Source: Tetrapyrgos nigripes (lineage: Eukaryota > Basidiomycota > Agaricomycetes > Agaricales > Campanellaceae). From it: a stretch of 64,000 nt of DNA. The stretch spans positions 163,288 through 227,287 of the forward strand of contig JAACJM010000137.1 of NCBI GenBank assembly GCA_013368315.1, written 5' to 3'. Of the stretch, positions 32,151 through 44,054 are shown piece after piece. The notes beneath the pieces were generated by a model. The model did no database searches. It was not told the DNA's origin and saw nothing but the letters and a program-made list of their open reading frames with translations. Numbering within the stretch: the first letter of the stretch is position 1; every line of letters starts with the position of its first letter. The position numbers were made by a program, and so were the translations under genes.

Positions 32151-33355
32151 GTATCGGATGTTGTTCGTCCGAGGGTTCTCGAAAAACGTGTCATGCCTAT
32201 TTCAAGCCATGAAAGCATCGGATGTTAGTTCGTCCGAGGGTTCTTGAACATAGGCGTCTTTTATTCATCATGAGAGCCGACACAGAGGGACTCGGGCGAA
32301 GCAGAAGGAAAGCCTTGCAGGACCCAAGATGGTACATGTGAATGTCATAGAAAAAGACGACTAGCCCGCTCTTTGATTAGATACATATCTAAAAAGATCA
32401 GTGTACAGCCAGTTAAATAGAAGCGTTCGCATGGATACAACTCGCTACACCGGTAGTAGAGGGATATATCGGAAATGAAGCGTCCGAGGGTTTGGTTCAT
32501 CGTTGGCGCCCTTGTCAAAGCTGGACAGATGCGCCACAAATGAACATTCGATCTCAAACAAAGAGAACATGCAGATGACACGAGGAGAACATTCTTGAGC
32601 CATGCGTTTTTCAGGCCGTTTGCTTCCACTTCTTAACACCTCCGATCGGTTTTAGTTCAACTCCGGGTGCGTTCATGCCTCATCCTTCAACACCTTTCAC
32701 CGTATACAAGTACTTATTGTACCAGCCATATCTCCGCCCTCCTCTATCATTTTACTCGCCCTCTTGAATCCTTTCCTCGTTGAGGTTTGCTACGCGCTCT
32801 GGTCATACTCTGAGATCAAATTTCCCTGGTACGTTAATATGTATCGGCGTTGTTTAGATATGTACTAACTCTCAAGCACTTTGATTTATCCTCTGCGAAA
32901 CCCATCCTCTGTCGTATCTAGAAGTTCTTGAAGCACGATTTGTACACCCTCAGTTCACCTATATCGACTTCATCTATTCGTACGCCGTCTACCCGCTAAC
33001 GTTTAATCGAATCACTGATTCCCTTTTTGCTCGACATTTCCCTTGATCTCTTGCTATATTTTGAAATCAATTACTCGGTGCGTCAGTATCCAGTATGAGA
33101 TTATGGGCATGCACTGATTTCTTGAGTATTTTCTAGTTAATCACTCGACCGTGGCTTTGTCTCGCTCCCAAATTGATCCTCCCTCCTCCGCCTCCTCCCC
33201 GTCTTGCGTTCAGAGGCAGATCATCATCATCACCTTTCCTCTTCATTGTTAATCCGAAGTGTTGGATTTTGATAAATTCATTTGGGAGCCGTAAGTATTG
33301 GGTTTAGTGGTTCGCAGACAGTATGCCTAATTTGGTCATAGAATACTAGGCCGAC
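32151..33355 (+). promoter_or_regulatory. Upstream region of the TPR-CHAT gene, probable 5' UTR introns
   Basis: A direct repeat (ATCGGATGTTgTTCGTCCGAGGGTTCT-like) occurs at about 32154 and 32216. Pyrimidine-rich tracts (about 33170-33210) and three intron-like segments with GT donors and AG acceptors (about 32829-32876, 33078-33136, 33291-33341) precede the ATG at 33356. This suggests a spliced leader region, but no transcription start can be fixed. Confidence 0.35.
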
Positions 33356-36300
33356 ATGTCAGAATGCAATATTCCATTGGTGGATCAAACAAGAGATCCA
33401 GCTACAGATGTAGTATGTACCCATTGCAATTACATACTTTACATGTCTAATACAGAACACTCACTCAGCCTACATCTGACTACCATGAAGATGACGCTGC
33501 AGAGCTTGAGATGGCCATTAGCATGTCTTTAGGACAATCTAATGCTGAGGTATGTAAATATCTAGTCAAGGAATTCCCAGCATACTTACAGTTATATTAT
33601 AGACACTGAAGACAGCTCTGGCGAATACACAGCTATTGACATAGAGGAGCAGGCTGAGCTTGTTCAAGCTTTGTTTCTGTCAAGTCTTCCATCAGAGTTG
33701 TTTGATGAGCAAGTAGCCCAGCTCTACGAGACCAGGGCTGAGGTTGAGCTGTTATCTGGTTGGGAGATGAAGGTATGTTCCAGTTGTCTTGATATCAACC
33801 ATACACAAACTGACTTGATATGAACAGGTTGATGAGTTGAATCATTCTGCAGTGCAGCTGGCAAAGCATTTCCAACAGTCTGGAGACTGTGCCGAAATTG
33901 ATAGTGCAGTACAACTCATGGAGGCAGCGATTAAGCTCATTCCTGATGGCCATAATGCTGCCAAGGCACGCCAGCTCAACAACCTCGGGAATGCCTTCAG
34001 AGTCGATTTGGGCGTCTCGGGGAGCTGGGGGACATTGAAAACGCTATTCACTTCAAGCGTCAGGCCGTCGATCTGACCCCTGATGGCCATGCTGACAAAG
34101 CAGCCATGCTCAACAACCTTGGGAATGCCTTTCCTAGTCGATTTGAGCGTCTCGGGGAGCTGGGGGACATTGAAAACGCTATTCGCTTCAAGCGTCAGGC
34201 CGTCGATCTGACCCCTGATGGCCATGCTGACAAAGCAGCCATGGCTCAACAACCTTGGGAATGCCTTCCAGAGTCGATTTGAGTGTCTCGGGGAGCTGGG
34301 GGACATTGAAAACGCTATTCGCTTCATAGCGTCAGGCCGTCGATCTGACCCCTGATGGCCATGCTGACAAAGCAGCCATGCTCAACAACCTTGGGAATGC
34401 CTTTTCCAGTCGATTTGAGCGTCTCGGGGAGCTGGGGGACATTGAAAACGCTATTCGCTTCATGCGATCAGGCCGTTGATCTGACCCCTGATGGCCATGC
34501 TGACAAAGCAGCCATGCTCAACAACCTTGGGAATGCCTTTTTCCGTCGATTTGAGCGTCTCGGGGAGCTGGGGGACATTGAAAACGCTATTCGCTTCATG
34601 CATCAGGCCGTTGATCTGACCCCTGATGGCCATGCTGACAAAGCAGGCAGGCTCAACAACCTTGGGAGTGCCTTTTCCGTCGATTTGAGCGTCTCGGGGA
34701 GCTGGGGGACATTGAAAACGCTATTCGCTTCAAGCGTCAGGCCGTTGATCTGACCCCTGATGGCCATGCTGACAAAGCAGCCAGGCTCAACAACCTTGGG
34801 AATGCCTTTTGAGAGTCGATTTGAGCGTCTCGGGGAGCTGGGGGACATCAAGAATGCCATTTCAACTTTCCAGCAATCTACAAAAAATTCATCCAGCCCT
34901 CCTTCAGTGCGATACATACTGCTTGTAGATGGGCAACCCTATCTTCAGCTTACCAAGATTCCTCTCTAGCACTTGATGCATACAAAGTGGTTTTGGAAAT
35001 CATCCCACAGCATATTTGGCTTGGACAGACTGTTCACCAACGTTATGAAGAATTGCCCAAAATTGGTCAGACCATCAATGCTGCTGTTGCAACTGCTATT
35101 TCTGCTGGGAATCTCACCCAAGCAGTTGAGTGGTTGGAGGAAGGTCGTGGCATAGTCTGGGGCCAGCTACTCCAGTTGCGATCACCACTGGATGATCTTC
35201 ATGATCAGCACCCTCAGCTTGCTAAGGATCTGGAGAGGGTTTCTAGGGCGCTAGAAAATGCTGGGACATCCACCCGCTCCAATGTCATTGATATTACAAA
35301 TGTGCATGGATCTGTGACTGGGGAACAAGAAGCCCAGCAGCATACTAGATTGGCAGCTGATTATGAAGAGCTCATTGCCAAAATCCGAGAGTTGGATGGC
35401 TTTGATAGCTTTTTGAAGCCTAAGAAACTCTCGGCTCTTACACCCGCTTCTGCAAATGGACCCGTCATCATGTTAAATATTGATCGGTCGAGATGTGATG
35501 CAATCATTCTTTCCTCTTCACATGGAATCAACCATTTTCCTCTTCCCGAACTCTCATTGAAGCAAGTAGAGGAGCTGCACCTGAATCTACTTTCATCACT
35601 AGAGGCTAGTAATGTTAGGGTCGATCGGAATGGGGAACGCAAAAGTATCCAGCTTGCGAGAGGAAAACAACGTGGGGATCAGTTTAAATCAGTCTTGGCT
35701 GAGTTATGGTCCAAGGTGGTTCAACCTGTTCTGTCTGAGATTGAGGATGTGGTAAGTGCTCATGCTGGTGTAGTCGATGAGATACTTACTCAATACTTAC
35801 TTCAATATAGCTACATGACTCTGCAGAAGATCATCTTCCTCATATTACATGGTGTGCAACAGGGGCACTGGCTTTTCTTCCCATTCACGCTGCTGGGATC
35901 TATGGTTCCAAAGATCCTTCAGACAATATTAAACTCTCCGACTTTGCTGTCTCTTCATATACAACAACGCTGAGTGCTATGCTCAACTCTGGTCATCAAA
36001 TAAAGCAGGATCCAAGGGAAAAACCAAAAGTCCTTATTGTCTCGCAACCTGCTACACCAGGCTTGAACCCTCTCCCTGGCACTGAGAAGGAGGCAATGGC
36101 TATCCAGGCCTACACATCACTAGAGGGTAGCCTCCATCTCACTCATCACAATGCCATTGTTGACACTGTCAAGAATGAAATGAACAAGTATGAGATTGTC
36201 CATCTCGCTTGCCATGGAATTCAAGATACGAAAAACCCTCTCGATAGTGCATTCGCTCTCTACGACGGAAGACTCAAGCTCCATGATTTGATGAAGTTAT

Positions 36301-36635
36301 CCCTTGGGAATGTGGAACTCGCATTCCTCTCCGCATGTCAGACAGCGGCAGGCGATGAGAACCTCCCTGAAGAATCTGTCCATCTTGCGGCTGGTATGCT
36401 TGCCGTAGGTTATCCGAGTGTCATTGCTACCATGTGGTCGATTGGGGACAAGGACGCACCTATAGTCGCTGATAAAGTCTATGAAAGTCTCTTGGGGCGT
36501 CACGACGAACCGGTGACAAGGAACCCAAGACAGATTGCAGCATATGCACTTCATGGAGCTGTTGAACATTTGCGAGATAAGGTTGGTGAGATGGAATTTG
36601 TGAGATGGGTTCCATTTGTCCATTACGGAGTTTAG
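33356..36635 (+). CDS. UIM-TPR-CHAT protein (caspase/separase-fold protease domain), TPR region frameshifted
   Basis: Exons: 33356-33412; 33469-33549; about 33581-33772; 33828 through the repeats to about 35750; about 35811-36635. Residues about 31-46 read ELEMAISMSLGQ, and a second stretch reads EEQAELVQALFLSSL; both fit the ubiquitin-interacting motif pattern (E-hydrophobic-x-x-A-x-x-x-S). TPR-like units (LNNLGNAF...SRFERLGELGDIENAI...DLTPDGHADKA) follow, about 45 residues each. A linker (ALDAYKVVLEIIPQHIWLGQ; AVEWLEEGRGIVWGQLLQLR) and the CHAT domain close the protein, with HLPHITWCATGALAFLPIHA, the catalytic His in IVHLACHG and the catalytic Cys in LAFLSACQTAAGDE, ending at TAG 36633-36635. 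An intron at about 35752-35810 (GTAAGT...ATAG) joins in frame. The N terminus and the CHAT part are intact; six of the repeat-unit boundaries are off frame by one. The precise acceptor of exon 3 is uncertain. TPR-CHAT proteins are common in Agaricomycetes; proteolysis is inferred from fold, not shown. Confidence 0.8.
33940..34850 (+). repeat. Seven near-identical tandem TPR-coding units of about 135 bp
   Basis: The marker CTCAACAACCT starts at 33975, 34109, 34245, 34381, 34517, 34652 and 34786, giving unit lengths 134, 136, 136, 136, 135 and 134. Only 135 (45 codons) keeps the frame. Differences between units sit mainly at three places: just after AATGCC, after CGCTTCA, and after GCAGCCA. Confidence 0.93.
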
Positions 36636-39600
36636 TGATTCTTCCAGTACGTTCCTCGGTTATCTTTTGAAAACTACTCTGATTTAAAACTTGAATCTAG
36701 GTTTATATTGAACTGCTGGGGCCAACGATTATGAAATGGAAGAAATGATGATTCTTTTTTACCTCGAGGGACAATGCGGTTTCGTCTCAATGACACGGTC
36801 TCATCCTATAAATTTAGAAAGGAAAAAAAATCTATGTATGTAACAGTTTGAGAATGGTTGATTAACGGGCCTGGTCGTCCTTAGGTGTACTATCTATCTA
36901 TCTTCTGCCTACTGGTCATGAATACATTGTTTGTCTGTCCGTAGAACTTTCAGAAGCGGTGGTAAGTATTGAGCAACAAATGAGTCATTGGCGTTGAGAA
37001 CAGAAGGCATATCGTATATCACCATGGCAGGTAGAATAACTAATGAATACATTATTCATGACTCGCAGCTAGGAATGTATAAATGGTTCGATGGGATTCA
37101 TTTCATCGAACGTCAAACTGAATGGGTACGTACCTTATAATGTTGAAACACTATAGGTCTGAAAAAAGCAAAGGGACTCAGATTCATAATTAGGGCGTAC
37201 TCACCGTATAGCAAGATGCAAAACTATTGAGACGTATTTTTGGTGGCGCGTTTGAGAGAGTCAACAGACTCGGAGTTCTCATAGGATGAGAGTGATTCAC
37301 TAATGACGAGATATACACGCAAAAATAATCGGAGTAGAAATGCGTCATTGCTATGATACCAGTGCAGACAGTTTGAGTTGAAAGGGGCATTAGTAGTTGG
37401 TCGGAATTACTAGTAGTGTGAGACTCAATCCAGATATGAATCGTTAGGCCCTGTTTGAGCATCCATCTGAGAAGCTACATAAGTTGGAGTACCATTTGCA
37501 AGTGGGAAAGGTTGAAATGAAGGATTGATGAATGAAAGGAGACTCGAAAGTCACTTGGTAACTCTCTTTGCTACCACCACCATCGTTGACGTATGCTCTC
37601 AACGTCTTGAGTGGAGTAGAATGACATGATTTGGCGGATCCACCCTTTACTATCCAGGACACGAGTTTATCACCGTCTGAGACGCCAACCCTTTCCCCGT
37701 CCCCTCTATACGCCTCTCCCCTCCACTCCTTCTCCCCTAGCATATGCGGGTTTGCGTACGTTTATACGCTCCTGTTGAGGTCATGGTTACAGTTTCTGGG
37801 GAGTTGGATGACGGTTCTCAAGAAACTGGAGCTTCAATATGAGGAGCCGACATCCCAAGGCATGGGAGAGAGGGTGAGAGGCGCAGTTATGTGCTGGATG
37901 GACCCTGGATCCTGTGGGGCGTTTGCGGTCTCGCTTTCATTGATGTCGTCGGTGTCGGTTTCGGGGTGGGGTGTGGTCTGATACCTTGGCTTCAGCTGTG
38001 CGGAGGTGAGGTTGACGTCGATGGGTCGTGGGTAGCCGGTCTCGACTGGCAGTTATAGGCCCCCGCATACTCTACGATCAACGAGGAAGCTCATCCCAAC
38101 CATGGCACTCAAGTCTCGTCCTCTCACCACCCACGCTCAGCACTCACGACTCTCCCTCCCCACTTTCCCAATGTCCCAACCGAGCAACTCTAATCCCAAA
38201 CTCTAACTGCCAACAAATTATTTCGTCCACCTCTTTCCCCTCACTCCTCCTCCTCGGCGACCTCTTCCCTCTCCTCCGCCAATTTATGCAACAAAGAAGC
38301 ACCGCCAAAGTCAACGACCATGCCAGTTCCAATACCAGTCGGGTTTATTGGCCCCCATCTTTCAAAACTCCATGGAAGTCAGAGGACGCAACTGGGACAC
38401 GACTATTCGCTTTTTCTCGCCTCAAAGTAGACGACGATGACAAGCCTTTCCGCAACCAGACGAATACCCATCCCACTCAAGCCGATTCTGCCCCCAGCCT
38501 ACCTCCCATCCACTGACCTGCGTATGGCCATGCGAGGGTGGTCCTCTTTGAGCCGTCAACATTTCCTCCATCCTGACCATTCCTCCTTATTCTGGTCATG
38601 CATCAACTCATCAGCTTATTTCACTGTGTCCCCCCACGTCGCGGTTGGGGATACGCTCTGCTACCTTTCTCTTACCCCTCATCTCGCTCTCTTCATTGTC
38701 GTATCTTCGTCCAGCTCAGTAGACGCCCTTGGCTCTGGATTGACGAGTTGGGTACTCGCATGCTCTGCTGCTACGCATCAGAAGTCGGATGACGGGGATG
38801 AATGATCAGCGAGTATGGGAAAGGTGGGGAAGGCGGGTTGGGAAATGGGAAGGGAATGCCACCAGGGGGGTACAGGTGAAGAACAGCACAAGTCCAACGA
38901 CAAGTAGCACCGACTTCTCTATACGGCGACCCAAGGGATATCACTGGAACAGTCTCCCCGCATCACCTGGAGAAATGACTTCCCCTTTGTCTACCTCTAA
39001 CTGCGTACCTTCTCGATGTTTCTTTCTTTTTCCGTTCCTCACCTTCACCTCAAACTCATCGCTACCACAAGCGCCCACTGTGTACCCTCTATCTCCAACG
39101 GCGGCATCTGGTATGGTGCACTGATGATGTGCCCTAGGCGTTGGGTCGGAAGTTTTTGGAAAGGGGATATAGAGGAAACTTGGGATAAGGCGTAGGGGGG
39201 GAGGTTAGGCGAAGTTATCTTTGGGCTGGGACTGGTACTATACAAGCTGTGATATGATGGTGAGTTTTCCACTCTTTGTCAAACACCGAACTGAGTCGAC
39301 ATTTTCTAGATGTATTACCTATCCTTCTCTACCTATCTCTGTGATTTTACGCTACCCTAAACTGAGTCAATATCCAGATATATATATATATATATTACTT
39401 TCATTTCTCTGTCGGTGTTTCGAGAACTACCGTGCGGCGCGGAATTGTCCCTTGCTCCTCGTCTCACCTCCCGTAAATGACCCACCCTGAGCTAATTCAT
39501 GAGACTCGGAGTCCTAGCTCTTTGGTTGATGCAAGGCCCCACTCCTTTTCCAGCCTCGAATGCGGTTGGAACGCATGCAATTAATGGCTCATAATTTTCA

Positions 39601-39955
39601 CAAGGAGCCCGCAAGATAAGAGACTGTGGAAGACATGTCGGACGCATATGAGGTTAGGTTGCCGGTATTGAGCTACTGTTGCATCAGTCTTTTTCCGATT
39701 TCCTCTCACCATGCTGCTTTTATGAGCGAAGTTTCTTTTTAAGCACCGTAAGTAATCTGGTCTTAGCTTAGACATGGTGGAGCAGTTATTGACTCCGAGC
39801 AGAAGCCAGCGACCGAAACGAAAATAGGGTGCGGAAGATTGACTCACGGGACAGAATGTGTTATGAGAGTAGGTAATTGCGACATTGTTAGACACTCGGA
39901 GACTTGGCTTGGTTTCTCAGGAGCCACTGGCTCCACTGCGTTCATCATGCTGCAT
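36636..39955. other. No confident gene; weak coding-like pieces
   Basis: Coding-like stretches exist, for example on the minus strand at about 38050-37840 (YPRPIDVNLTSAQLKPRYQT) and on the plus strand at about 38220-38520, but no frame can be followed across them. An (AT)n run lies at about 39373-39395. The rest shows nothing recognisable. Confidence 0.35.
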
Positions 39956-40145
39956 TGTAAGGGACCGGGCCACGAGAGTACAGGAAGAGGCTCGAACAAG
40001 GCCTAGCACCTTAGGGGGGAACTATGGAGTTGATTCTGCTACAGAACAAGTAGCTAAATACAACGTATAAGTACCTAACAAATGAATACGATCAATATAT
40101 GTGAAACTAGGAAGAATGATCACTAGTTAGGAGGTGATCATGACA
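39956..40145 (-). repeat. LTR of the TRIM-like element (left on the plus strand)
   Basis: 190 bp, apparently identical to 41911-42100. TG...CA termini. Confidence 0.93.
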
Positions 40146-41910
40146 TTATCTTCCCTTTTTCGAGGTTGAAAATGTATGAACTTGGAATGTGCAGAAATAG
40201 AATGTGCGGTAAAGAGTAAAAGGAAGGCATAAAGGCATAGGTAAGCATAAGTAAAGTATAAGTAGGAGAGAAAGTGTTATGAGTCCACTTGTAAATTGCT
40301 GTGTGAAGAGCAAGACGAAGAAGGAACGAGTGCAGCTCGAGACGATGTGATAAGAGTGCGAGGAGAAGTGGTAAGAGTGTGAGAAACAAAGTGTGAATGC
40401 AACGAAGCACTGATAAGTACAGGGAGATGTTCGAGCTAATTGTTCACTGTGAAATCCATGGCAGGACACATCGAAAAGTAAGGGAATGCTGTGTCAAGAC
40501 CAAAGCCTTTAACCAACAAGGAGTAGGTGTCAGGGAACTGCAAGAAGAGACCAAAGCCTAAAACATGCACTGACGTACAGGGGGGAAAAAAGGATGGTGA
40601 TGAAACTAGACTAAGGCCTAGAATAACACAAAAGAATAGACTGTGAAAGAGGAAAACTAAGGCCTTCGACAAACACAGAATTTGAAGAGTGATGTGAATT
40701 GATTCATGTTCTGCAGAACAAGATCAAAGAATGGTCCGCAGACCATGGATGTGAAAGTGTGTAGTGCGGGATGTTGGATAGAATATGTATGCATGAGAGG
40801 TGGAAATTTGATAAAGAGATTGGAAGTGAAGGTATGAAATGAAAAGGTAAAAAAAATGAAATCATGAAAGAATAAAAGTATTGAATGAATAGAGGAAGGG
40901 ATATCATACATGCTTCTTGTTACCTCAAAGCTATGCATTCATCCTGATAATAAGAGTAATGAAACTCTGTTCAAAGACTCATATTCCTCATTCCCTAGTG
41001 GTAATTCCTCATACTCGTCTACTAGTGTATTATCTTCCCTTTCTCGCGAATCAAATTCACGACAATTAAAGAGAGAATTTGATGAGATTAAGACCCCGAA
41101 GTTGAGTTTGTGATGAAGGGTGGGTACGAGCGAGTGCGAGAGGGTAGGAATGAAATGTGAGGAATGTGATTGCAAGGAAGAGCTGATGTGTGTGAATGAA
41201 GTGAAGTTCCAGGAATATGGGAAGAACGGCGGCTAAACACGATTCACATACCTCTGAGCCGATGAGGGTTACGTGTTAAGAGGCCAGAGAACCGAACGAA
41301 AGTGAAGTGACAGGCTGTGAAAGGGAGCAAGCAGATAGGGGCTAAACCACACCAATAGCTTGTTACGGACGGTTCGCAATGATAAATGTTGACTCCGAAT
41401 AGACGATGTGTAATCCTGGTGTTGTGCGAATGTCCAGGACGTGTGGGAGTGTGAATGCGAACACCGGACGGAAAGAGGAATAGTGAAAGAAGGAAAAGGA
41501 GGAGATAGGGGCTAATTGACAAGTCCAAAATGATTGGGAAGTCTGCCGGAGAGGAAGAGTAGAAGAAAGCGAAAGAAAGGTGATGGAAAATGTCCCAGGC
41601 ACTTTAGGAATTACGGGCGGCAACTGGTATTGGCGTCGAGAGGGTAGAGCGTTGGAATGATGATGGTAGTGAGGACGAGCGCTAAACGGTCCAAAAGAGG
41701 AAAGGTCCGAATCCGGCTACCAGTCGGCGAAGAGCTCCGAAACGGTGCGAGAAGAAACGAAGAGAGAGAGCACAGTACGAGTGCGAGAGAAGAACACCCA
41801 AAAAAAAAGGAGTACTAGAGTGTCCAGAGGGTTTACAGCACCAAAGAACGAGGGCTGAGGGAGCACTGAAGGAAAGAAGCGCCCCAATTGATTTTACAGC
41901 AGAATCAAAC

Positions 41911-42100
41911 TGTAAGGGACCGGGCCACGAGAGTACAGGAAGAGGCTCGAACAAGGCCTAGCACCTTAGGGGGGAACTATGGAGTTGATTCTGCTACAGA
42001 ACAAGTAGCTAAATACAACGTATAAGTACCTAACAAATGAATACGATCAATATATGTGAAACTAGGAAGAATGATCACTAGTTAGGAGGTGATCATGACA
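41911..42100 (-). repeat. LTR of the TRIM-like element (right on the plus strand)
   Basis: 190 bp, apparently identical to 39956-40145. Followed by the TGCAT duplication. Confidence 0.93.
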
Positions 42101-42436
42101 TGCATTGAGACCCGTCGGTCGAACACGATTATGACTCGCTGACTCCCATGTCAAAGCCTCTTTTCCTGGACAGCACCGCACTTCATTGGGAACATGCTCC
42201 ATAGTATCTAAGTTTGGGACTGGAAAGGGAAAGCTACTTTAAAAGCAGCCAGACCTTCGCAAAATTTCACTACAATTCCAAGTGTCAAAACCACCAGGTA
42301 TGCATACATCTTGGTTAGTGACTATTTGTGCTCATTCTTTGCTTTCAGAACTTCTCCCGTACGTTTGAATGCTTCTTCATCGCTCATAGATGGTTTATTG
42401 TTCTCATTCGGACGATAGCAGAGATCATTATCGAAA

Positions 42437-42750
42437 ATGAAGCTTACAGCCTTTGACAACGTCTCCTTGCTCCTCGTAGTGACAATCGCAATCTTGGCGA
42501 TCCAAGTCAATGCCAGTCCAAAGCCCCAGTTTACTCCCCCTCCTGGTGAGCATAATTGATATGCTATGCCCGTGTTTCATTTTATCAATCAGCTGTTAGG
42601 GGGAGCCGGCGTTGTAGCTCGATGGGATTTCTGGGCACTAGTCCTCCTTTTTGTGATCGCAACTGTCGTAACGGTGATGGATCTAATTGCCAACGCATCA
42701 ATCCTCTACAATACGTTTGGCCTGGGTGGTCTTCATCCCGGTCTTTCTAA
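42437..42750 (+). CDS. Candidate small secreted Cys-containing protein (alternative reading)
   Basis: ATG 42437 opens a hydrophobic leader (LLLVVTIAILAIQVNASP), a good signal peptide with a likely cleavage after NAS. A GTGAGC donor at 42546 and acceptor ATCAG at 42592 join in frame to a short tail with four Cys (RRC, PFC, RNC, SNC) and a stop at 42748-42750, giving about 85-90 aa. The second exon overlaps, in another frame, a membrane-protein-like reading. I cannot tell which is expressed, or whether both are. Confidence 0.35.
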
Positions 42751-43304
42751 GCTCCAGATTCATAGGTTCAACATATCTATGCAGTACGTTTTTTGTTTAT
42801 ATCTGCGGTTGCAATGAATGAACTCTTGTAGGATGCTGGCTCGAAAGAATGGATCCCGATGCCAAAGGATTGGATGACACCAGGAGGCGATACCGGACAG
42901 TTGTTGCCTTGATGTAAGTATTAGTGAGATATTGGCAAAATTCCTGGTAACTAATTGTCATATCGTCAGTGTTGAATCAGGACTACTATATCCAGTTTCT
43001 GTCATTGTCTTTGAGATCATCCTTCACGTTGTAACATTATTCCCCAGCCTCTACCCTCTGATGACTACCCTGGCCGTGAGTGCTTAGCTATCTTCACATT
43101 CATAAAATTAACTCTTATTATTCTAGGGGATGGCTCCCACTCCTATCATTGTCCGAGTTCACCTAGGCATCAGCGTTAATACGCTGGGTGAAGGCGTCAA
43201 CAGCTTGAATCTTACCGCCCAAAACGGTGGTCTCCGGGGGCCAGGTAGCTCAGGATCTGATGGCAACAGCATCGCGAAAAGAGACGAAGAGCATGCTGTT
43301 TGAA
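42566..43304 (+). CDS. Putative multi-pass membrane protein, C-terminal part
   Basis: The first segment (42566-42785) has a long hydrophobic run (FWALVLLFVIATVVTVMDLI). Later exons read LDDTRRRYRTVVALMVESGL and YPVSVIVFEIILHVV (about 42870-43070). The last, after an intron with GTGAGT and CTAG ends, reads GMAPTPIIVRVHLGISVN, then a polar tail and TGA near 43302. The RRYxTxVAxxxESG...APTxIIVRVxLG pattern is typical of a large family of basidiomycete seven-helix proteins of unknown function. Only about four helices are visible and the junction at about 42786/42832 does not keep frame, so this may be a truncated or damaged copy. Confidence 0.45.
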
Positions 43305-44054
43305 AAATCGGTAAAGCAGTTATAATTTAAAATATTAGCCCTAACAGAAACAGGATCTATCAGACTGGGTAATAAACCAACGTGCAGAATGAACAATATA
43401 TTAGCTGTGTGGTGACCATCCATCTACCACTCATTCTTCTCCTACTGCTCGCACACAGACTTGTCATATGCCAGGTTCCACTCCCGCGCACTTCCTCTAT
43501 TTGCCCAGCGCTCCCATCTTAAAATATCCCTCAATATCTTTTACTTGTTTTACGTCTCTTCTTAGAGATCTCTTTGTACCTGTCCCGCACCCTTCTTACA
43601 TTCCAGAACCAATGCTACAAGTTCTCCCTGAGATCACGTTGCATCCATTTCGCTCCAGTTTTTATCAATTCGAGCAGCAGTCAGGTTAATCAGATGATAG
43701 TCCAAGACTTCGAGTTGGAGATAACGACGAGAAGAATAATTCAAGTTCCCTTGAAAACGAGTGAGCCTCAAGATAGGTTTCGAGGAGAAGACGAAGGACC
43801 TCAGGACTCGGCAGATCGCACACAGAGGATTGCATTACTGGAAATTGTAAACTGAAGTCCCGACAGGTCATATACGAGCTAAAGGAACGGTGTCCGGAGT
43901 TTTCAGCAGCGCCGTTCGATGTACAGTATTTGTTATACAAAGCTGCTATAAGGACAGAGAGGTCTGAGGGAGGTTTGCGGTTGATAAATTTAAAAAATGA
44001 AAAAATAAGCAAGTCTATGCTGGCTCGTGGTTAATGCGTAAAAGGTTCTGTCCC
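43305..44054. other. No gene seen
   Basis: Short open frames on both strands lack protein-like character. Confidence 0.4.

Larger units (their letters stand above)
39956..42100 (-). mobile_element. Non-autonomous LTR retroelement (TRIM-like), 2,145 bp
   Basis: Two 190-bp direct repeats (39956-40145 and 41911-42100), apparently identical, begin TGTAAGGG and end CATGACA. The element is flanked by a perfect 5-bp duplication TGCAT (39951-39955 and 42101-42105). The 1,765-bp interior has no recognisable gag or pol; its open frames are simple-composition (Leu/Ser/Phe-rich) artefacts of a strong purine bias on the plus strand. A purine tract GAAAAAGGGAAGATAA, read on the minus strand, abuts the LTR at 40146-40161 as a polypurine tract would, so the element is probably oriented on the minus strand. 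I could not match a tRNA to the presumed primer site near 41890-41910. Confidence 0.92.

Noticed and set aside
40146..41910. Leu/Phe/Ser-rich minus-strand frames as retroelement genes
   Set aside because: They follow from the pyrimidine bias of that strand; no gag, protease, integrase or reverse transcriptase motif is present.
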